Assembly: GCA_025449115.1 (NCBI GenBank)
Contig: JAHLKC010000045.1
Coordinates: 186,001-250,000 of the forward strand
Direction of reading: 5' to 3'
DNA from: Chytridium lagenaria
Lineage: Eukaryota > Chytridiomycota > Chytridiomycetes > Chytridiales > Chytridiaceae
Length of the DNA stretch: 64,000 nucleotides
In this document: positions 56,901-64,000 of the stretch, in pieces
Numbering within the stretch: the first letter of the stretch is position 1
Layout of the letters: each line of letters begins with the position of its first letter
Position numbers and translations under genes: made by a program
Notes under the pieces: model-generated
Databases searched by the model: none
What the model was told of the DNA's origin: nothing
The model's input: the letters and a program-made list of their open reading frames with translations, nothing else

Positions 56901-59900
56901 CGAACAGAATATTTCTAAATGCAACCTCCGCCACGCCGATTCTATCAAACCATGGCGCGCCAACAGTAGGAAGGGCAGGAGATCCGGCTTCGGCTTTATG
57001 GGCGGGGAAATTTGGGTCCGGCGAGTAAAAGACAGATTCAGATGCATCAAGACGTCGATGCGACGCGTAAAAGCTTGAAGCGAGGTCTGTGATGTCGTAC
57101 TCGGCTTTCATGGCAGGGAGACGCTGGCGCAGGGTTGAAAGGGGATATTAAATATGGCGTTATCACGGCCGTTTAGGATACGAACGGCAAGTTGGGGTCG
57201 GTTAGCTCGCATAGTGGTGAGGAGGGGTCTTGGAGATGGAGCATCAGTAGGTGTTGGAGATTGAAAGGGGGATGAGGGAGATGAGGCGGGTGAAGGGGAC
57301 GGTAGAACTGCTTCACCACCTCCGGATTCCAGAACGAGATCGGATTAAGAGGTTCAGACGCGGGAAGGATGGTGAGATCGAAATGCACATCCTTTCGAAG
57401 TTCTTTGGCGATAACGTTGGCTTCTTTTAGTAAGGAGGCACATCCAGCAATCTTCAAACATCTCGTTAAGCCATGAATAAAGAGAAGAGGTTAAGGGAAA
57501 CACATAACAAACCTGGCTCGCTAAATCCACGTATCCTCTCCCAATCCATCTTGCCACAGCCCCCGCCGCAATCAACACTTCCCTTTCAGTCCACCTCATC
57601 ACAACCTCCGTCGCAAACCTGCTACTCTTCGTCCTCGCCACCCTCCTCTCCGTACCAGTCAACGACCTATCCCCCAAAGATGACGCTAAAGAAGCCGTCG
57701 ACGTCCTCGGTTTCACACCGTCATCTTTTACAACAGTCCGCGAGGGCGACGATGTGAGAGATTGCGATGGCGAAGATCTGAGCGGTGCCGTTGCAGATGC
57801 AAGTGTATCAGGATAATGCTGCTGAACCCCCACACTCTGGGTTCTGGAGAAGAAGCCGTGTTTGTGTGAGGGAGTGATGATGTAACGGCCCCAGACGAAG
57901 CATAGATGGAGGTAGGAGAGATTGACGGAAGCGGACGTTCAAAGAAGGAGGAAGCTGCAGAGGGTGCTGCAGAAGGAAGCGGGGTGTGACATTGCCACGA
58001 GACGGTGGCCGAATAGATGTTGCATCGGACGGCTCGAGCGGATTAGTGAATCTGAACATGTGATGGCCCCCTGATCCAAACATGATACGACTTCCGGACG
58101 CCAATTTACAGGACTCTTCACCACGCGTCCATTAACGTGAGTAACAGCACCGGGAGCTGGATGAAGATACGTGATAACAGGAAGCGATGCAGTCAAAGGC
58201 TTCGACGTAATGGATTCTCTTCTCGACGTCCCAGCAGTATCGGTTGGCGCAGAACTCACAGTCCATGAACTCCTTCTGCTTCCTTCTTCAACTCCTGTGA
58301 ATATTGATACATTTTCCGCTTTCTTAACGCCATGATGTAAATCGTTCTCATCCTCCTCCTTTACGATTCCAACCCCACCTGTGCCAGCCAATTCTACAAC
58401 CACACACTCAAAGCACGCATGATCCCTTTCAACTCCATCCCCGTCAAGACAATCGCACATGTAACCGGATCCGCCCCAACCCGATGCATCCCTGGCGCCG
58501 GAAGCCGATACAGCAAACATTCTGTCATGGCAGGATCTTCACTCAGGTTAACAAGGTGTGGCACAGTGCGCGGAGTTCTAACCCCAACTGTGGTGGTTGC
58601 AGCTGTAAGGGCGGTGATGAGGGCAGAGGAGGGGGAGGTGGTGGATGTAGGGGATGTCACGCCGTCTGGGTGGTGATGCATGGAAAGGGAGGAATTTGGG
58701 CGGGATGTGACGACGCTGATGCCGAGATCTTGAAGTGCGAGATCACGTTCACGTTCAATTTCGAGGGTACGGCGCTGAGAGATTGAAATAATAAAACACG
58801 ACAAGCATTAAACACACACTTCGCGAAAAGCAATCACCAACTAAAACTTTGGAAACGAAAGTGGGAAAATTACTTACCAACTTCTCCTCGTAACTTTGTG
58901 TTAACTCCGCGACAAGTTTCTCCGAAGCCTCCAATTGTTCCCTTAATGACTCAAAGTCCGATTGCTTAACCAACTCCACAGCCCTCTCAGCAACTCCTCC
59001 ACTGATACTGCCAACAAGGCCACTACTCACAACACCCTTATCTCCATTCTCATCCGCCACAGGTCCTTCAAAAGTCTTCAACCGACTCCTTAGCCTCGCG
59101 ATCTCGTCCTTTAATTCTTTCACCACCTTCCCTCCTCCTCCCGTTTCCTCATTCACAACAGCGCGGTTAACGATGCGTTTCGCGCGTTCAGCGTAGCGAA
59201 GAGTCGAAAGGGTTTCGTCGTAGGAGGAGTCGATAGGGGAGAGGGCGGCAAGCATGATTGTTTTACTGTTGCCACCGAGACAGTCTTTGAGAAGCCATGT
59301 GAGGGTCTTGTGCGAAAAATAATTAGCATAAGATATAGATTAGCGTAACGAAGAGTAGATAAAAAAAAAGATGCTAGAGTGATGCTCTTACAGAATCCCG
59401 ATAAGGTATGAACGGTTCCAACACTCTCGATTTTCTTAACCCCACCGTCTTTTTTTCACTCATAGTTTTCCCCTCAATTTTCTCCCCCTCTTCCCCACCT
59501 CCACTCCCACTCGCCAAATCCGCTAATCCCGAAATAACCTTCCCAAGGGTCGTCAAACTCCGGTTAATATTCGCGCCTTCCTTTAATCGCTGCCCTCTAG
59601 CTCCAGTCGCATCAGCGCGTTCAGAGCCTGCAAGATCCACAAGTGAGATTCGGCTGACACGAAGAGATGAGTCGCCTTGGCGAGTTTGGGAGAGGGTGAC
59701 TGTGAAGACAGCGTGGGAGCGAGAGGAGGTTTCGTTCATGTTTGTGGAGGCGACGGTGCGGGACTGTAAGAAGAAATCATGGGTGGCAGTAAGACGGAGT
59801 ACACAATATGCAAAAGAATAAAGTATAGGGAAAAATATACAAGAGGAGATATGAGGATGTGTTTACCTTATTTCCAGCCTCCATTAGATTATCCACATCG

Positions 59901-60699
59901 GCATAACTCCGGACAACGAGCTTTGACAAATCCTCAACATAAGGTCCAAGAGTTGGATGTTCTCTAACCCTCAGATTTCCAGAATTACTTGGATTCAAAA
60001 GGTCACGAACTTTTTCATTATATATCTAAGTTCTACATGAGACTTAAATGTTATTTTCATACTACCTCTATAACTAACGGTCACTTCAAATCGAAGCGAT
60101 GGATCGGTGTTGGATTCGATGCGAGAAAAAAGCTTGTAAAATAGAGTCAGACACCACGTAAAAAAAAGGGTTTCACCTCCTCACACGCTCTTGGTATGAT
60201 GCCCTTTTCATCTCCATACCCCATCATGGTATAACTCTAACATGCAACACGTTAACATCACAAAAACAAAATCCCCAATTCGAGGAATGTAACAAAAAAC
60301 TCAAACCTTTCCACTCCCTGTCTGCCCATACGCAAACAAACACACATTATACCCTTCAAACGCATGATCCAAGATATCTCCCCGGACAGTCTGATACACC
60401 TTTTCCTGTCCCGCAAATCCCTCATCCACTTCCCCAAAACTCCAAAACACATCATCAAACGTGAACGCCTTGACATCGATTTCTATTGACGTACGTTGAC
60501 CAGGTGCCGAGGAGACTGGTGGTAGTGTGGCAATGGTGAGTGGTCGTGTGATGGAGATTTGGGGGCCGGTGGATTTGAGGATGCATTGGCGTTACGGGAT
60601 TTTCTTTTGGAGAAAAGGGACGGATGCGGACGTAGACCTGCGGTAGGTTTTTTTAAGTGGGCGTGGGATGACGCATGGCTATACCTTGACGGAAGACAT
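53978..60699 (-). CDS. kinesin-3 motor (KIF1/UNC-104 type) with FHA and PH domains
   Basis: Plus-end-directed microtubule motor for vesicle cargo. Exon 1 is only five codons (MSSVK, 60699-60685); intron 60684-60638; exon 2 opens [12 protein letters not shown] and ends with the P-loop GQTGSGK (60327-60307). Exon 3 (60236-60177): [20 protein letters not shown]. Switch [12 protein letters not shown] (about 59710-59740); switch [12 protein letters not shown] (about 59618-59648); [12 protein letters not shown] and [11 protein letters not shown] complete the motor. After the neck coiled coil comes an FHA domain ([34 protein letters not shown]), the KIF1 stalk region ([20 protein letters not shown]), a C2-like/DUF3694 part ([35 protein letters not shown]) and a C-terminal PH domain ([26 protein letters not shown]), which in KIF1A binds PI(4,5)P2 on cargo. 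Stop at 53978. Many one-base frame breaks, mostly past the motor. Full set of kinesin-3 hallmarks, so the call is firm. Confidence 0.93.
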
Positions 60700-61108
60700 T
60701 ACAGTCGTATATTGGGTGGTTGGTTACTGAATGATTGGCGTAAGGTGTCAGAAGCCGGGCATGCACCGTCTCGTCAACTCTGCATGCAGGTAATGAGGCA
60801 GGAAACTAAAAGTAGAGCTCCAACAGTAATTTGACTGGTCTCAGAAGGAGTCTGGGTATCAGTGGGAAAGTGAGAGTATTGAACAATAAGAGGATGAAAA
60901 AGTTAGGAGCAATATCGACGATGATGTGTAAAGTAGCAGCGATGATGAGGATGAAGAGATGGCGACGCCGGATGGGAGGTTGGAGGCGGATTGACAGATC
61001 GATCGTGACGGATGAGTTGTGGACAGATGAGCCCTGGTGTGTTTTTGTAAACCGACAACCCTACACTTCCACGAAAATACATTTTCGTGACTGTTACCAT
61101 TCCATCCA
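60700..61108. other. intergenic region upstream of kinesin-3
   Basis: Promoter region of the kinesin gene and 3' flank of the second ABC transporter. It contains an inverted repeat ACGAAAATACATTTTCGT at about 61070-61087. No gene. Confidence 0.5.
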
Positions 61109-64000
61109 TTAACTAAGTACGACTTGAACTTTTATAGCAACCCGCCATTTATTTATCTGGACATCACATTCACACCCGCCATTCCTCTCCCTCTCCATCG
61201 CAATCTCCTCAATAGCAACAGCATTGGCCCCACCAGAAGCATCCACAAGCGTCCTAAAATACCCCCCTCAATCCTCAACAAATTCGCCGGTGTATCAAAC
61301 TCCACCAACCTCCCATCCTCCATCACCACAACTCGATCAAAATCCGATATCGTATTCAATCGATGCGCAATCGAAATCACCGTCACCCCTTCAAAATACC
61401 GTTGAATCAACGACTGAACCTGCGCGTCCGTCACTGGATCTAACGACGAGGACGCTTCGTCTAGAAAAAGAATCTTGGGCTTTACAAACAACACTCGAGC
61501 TAATATCATCAACTGTCGTTCTCCTACAGACATATTGTCCCCGTTATCTTCAACAGGGTCATCCAACTTCTCCTTCTTGGCCGCCACAAAGTCTCGAAGA
61601 CCAACCGTATCCAACGCGTCCCAAAGTTGTCCATCATCGTATTGTCCATCAGGGTCAAGGTTCGTCCTTATCGTCCCACTGAAAAGCACAGGATCTTGAG
61701 GAATGATCTGCAGACCCCTCCGTAACGTCTTGAGCCCAATCTTTGTAATATCCTTCCCGTCCACTACAATCGATCCAGACGTCGGCTCAACAAGTCGGAA
61801 AAGCGTAGCAAGGAGCGACGACTTTCCACTCCCAGATCTTCCAACAATCCCAATCTTCTCACCAGGTTGAATCGTAAACGTCACATTCTTGATCACAGGT
61901 TCCGCCATCGACGCGTACTTGACTTCAAGCTCCTTCACCTCAATCCTTCCCTCTGTAGGCCACGCGTCAGGCTTTGGATCCATCGAAAGCTGTCGGTCAG
62001 CCTCTTTAGGTAGATTCTTCTGATACTCCAACAGCCGTTCAACTGAAACCAACTCAGCCTCAAGCTCAGCATCAATGTTGAAGAGTTCAGCAATCTTCTC
62101 ACTCAGACCACTCCCAGATTCCACCGCGAGACCAATAAATGACGCCGAGAAGCCAGGTGAGAGAACACCAAAGAGCGTCACGAAAAGGATGAGGAGGCAG
62201 GCGAAAAACTGTGCGATTCAAATGTCAATACAAGAGTCGGGGTTTTGAGGTATGAGATACTGACATTGACGCGAACTGCAAGCCATCCACTCACGGATCT
62301 TTGTGCCATTTCGGGGGTGTTGGAACGATCTAGCAGTTTGTGGAGAACTTCAATCATACGTTTCTCGGCCTATCAAGAATTAAAAACATACTTTAGTTCA
62401 CCATCTGTACGAGGCTTGAAAAGACGTTTCGAGCTCCTATAAGAGGTGTATGGCGGTGCTGCCACACCACGTTTTCGTAAAAAAAATAACATGGCGGAAC
62501 TTCCGCAACCCATAACCTCCATTTCCCCTCCTAACACACAAACACACAACACACACAAACAGAAAAAACAGCACTCACATGAAAAGCCCTCAAACACGCC
62601 ACCCCCGCCAAACATTCCGAGATATGCGCATTCAACGGTGACCTCTCGACCGCCAAAATCCGCTTCAACTCTCTCATACTCCTCCGATACAATTTCAAAA
62701 ACACCAAATTCGCCAAAAGAATCACCACAAGAAGAATCAACACAAAAGGTGTACTGTAAATCAACGCAGCGAGGGACGCGAAAAACGTCATGGAACTGAT
62801 CATCAACGTCATCATGATGTTCCAGAGTCCTTCGTCTACTCCTTCGAGATCACCGGACATGCGGTTCAGGATTCGACCGATCGGCTGTGGGAGAATTAGG
62901 GTTGGTGTGTGGGGGAAGGTGGGGAAGGGTTACCTGAGAATCGTAGAAGGACATGGGGGCGCGAACGAGACCGGATAATGCGCCATCGTGGAGACGGATG
63001 GCGGCGCGTAACCCAGAAAAGGCGGAAACGAGAATGACGGCAACTGAGAAAAGGTGGGGAATAAGTTGGAGTCAACGAAATAAACCAGTATAATGCGCGG
63101 GTGCGAGGGGTTCATCGGAAGAAAACGAAAGAGAACGAGAAGAAAAAAAAAGGGAAAGGAAGACACTGGAATGATAAAAGTGAACGGCGGAAAAGGCGGT
63201 AGAATATAAAGTCATATCAAACAGAAAGAAACCGCGACGAACAAAAACAGAACCTGATAAGCCGTTAAAAGAAAAAGGAAAATAGTGACCCCTTATTCCA
63301 AAATAAAAACAAAAAAATAAAAAAAAAGAGAGAGATAAAATTGGACCTCCAAAGCATCCACTTTTGAAAAAAAAATATTAAAAAACCTACCCGTCAACAA
63401 ACACGCCCCAATCGACAAAAGCCCATACACAACACCATACTGCACTCCCGTCAACTCAAACCTCCTCTCCTCCGTCCACCAAGTCAACCACAACTGATGC
63501 ACCAACAACAACCCCGTCCCAACCACCCCCAACACCACCTCACCCAACTCAACGTCGCCCCCCAGCCAACCTCACATACTCCTTCAACACCTTAAACCCA
63601 GATCCTTTCCGTCGTTCGCTTGCAATGAGATGCTTGGAAATGCTTTCCGCGTCGTTGCCTGTCTTGATGGATGCTGCGTCGGCGAGGGTTTGGAGCGTCG
63701 GCGCGCGGAGAGGGGTGAAGGGGGTCGGAGGGGAACGTGGGGGGAGACCTAGGAGAGGGGATTTGGGGATGGTCGTGGAGGCGCCGTCATCTTCATCCTG
63801 TTATTGAAAATGTAAGTGGTGTCTTTATCTGTGTCTTGTCAAAATTTAGAGGTGCGCGCGGGGGAACGGGGGTTTCGAGCGCGAGTTTTTTTTGTATGGA
63901 AACGCTTAAGGGGTGTGTCGTCTTAGGCGATATGATGGGCGAGCGGGAGAGCGGGAATAGAGGGGAAAAGAGCGGGAGGGCGAGAATAGAGGAAAAGAGC
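61109..64000 (-). CDS. ABC transporter, ABCC subfamily, C-terminal half (partial, cut by right edge)
   Basis: Second ABCC gene, same family as the one at 40-45 kb. From the right: the regulatory linker exon starting at 63797 (DEDDGASTTIPKSPLLGLPP), membrane domain 2 (LLVHQLWLTWWTEERRFELT, APMSFYDSQ, GDLEGVDEGLWN, LNAHISECLAGVACLRAFH), then NBD2 in one exon: LEAELVSVERLLEYQKNLPKE, Walker A GRSGSGKSS (about 61818-61844), altered signature MSVGERQ (about 61511-61531) and Walker B ILFLDEASSSLD (about 61442-61474). NBD1 and membrane domain 1 lie outside the window. After LLRIEGG one base is missing in a G run near 61263; the corrected frame (TLVDASGGANA) continues to about 61109, otherwise it would stop at 61153. 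The NBD2 signature has Met-Ser-Val-Gly-Glu in place of Leu-Ser-x-Gly-Gln. Substrate unknown. Confidence 0.88.
63941..64000. repeat. short tandem purine-rich repeat at the right edge
   Basis: Two to three imperfect copies of a 25-29-bp unit, GAGCGGGAATAGAGGGGAAAA then GAGCGGGAGGGCGAGAATAGAGG. It lies in the intron upstream of the ABCC linker exon and may extend beyond the window. Confidence 0.6.

Noticed and set aside
1..64000. CRISPR arrays, bacterial operons or prophage
   Set aside because: No regularly spaced repeats or Shine-Dalgarno-led gene series. Spliced genes show this is nuclear fungal DNA.

Overview
The window is eukaryotic nuclear DNA from an early-diverging, probably zoosporic (chytrid-type) fungus. 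Genes are split by short GT-AG introns, mostly 42-150 nt. A Tup1-type co-repressor, an OCH1/capsule-type glycosyltransferase and F-box/ankyrin proteins fit a fungus. A P2X-type channel, a GAF-GAF cyclic nucleotide phosphodiesterase, an XRRA1-like LRR protein and a protein with THEG-like repeats belong to families typical of flagellated lineages. The assignment is inferred from gene content; no rRNA or tRNA marker is present.

Layout from left to right: start of an alpha/beta hydrolase (-, cut by the edge); a Tup1-like WD40 repressor with polyglutamine tracts (+, 2.6-6.9 kb); an F-box-like repeat protein (-) and a second F-box-like protein with an acidic tail (-); a secreted deaminase-like protein with a Gly/Arg minisatellite and a histone-H1-like tail (+, 11.5-13.1 kb); a coiled-coil protein (+); a Golgi-type glycosyltransferase (-); a small unknown protein (-); an XRRA1-like LRR protein (-, 18.2-23.0 kb) that shares a 116-bp divergent promoter with an F-box/ankyrin protein (+); a GRAM-VASt sterol-transfer protein (-); a membrane-anchored DUF4097 protein (-); a YIPF1/2-type Yip1 protein (-); a universal stress protein (+); about 2 kb of AT-rich, possibly degenerate sequence; a subtilisin-like protease (+); an ABCC transporter (+, 40.1-44.8 kb); the GAF-PDE (+); a THEG-repeat/beta-propeller protein (-); the P2X receptor (-); a kinesin-3 of the KIF1/UNC-104 type (-, 54.0-60.7 kb); and a second ABCC transporter (-, cut by the right edge).

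The genes do not form an operon. Several fit one cell biology: P2X (ATP-gated cation entry), GAF-PDE (cyclic nucleotide turnover), XRRA1 and THEG-like proteins (flagellum-associated families), and kinesin-3, YIPF and GRAM-VASt (membrane and vesicle traffic).

One technical point governs every gene model. Almost every conserved gene is interrupted by frame changes, and nearly all correspond to one missing base, usually in a short homopolymer. This looks like residual indel error in a long-read assembly rather than mass pseudogenisation. CDS spans below run from the first to the last coding base and ignore these breaks. Exon boundaries are given where the splice phase agrees on both sides.
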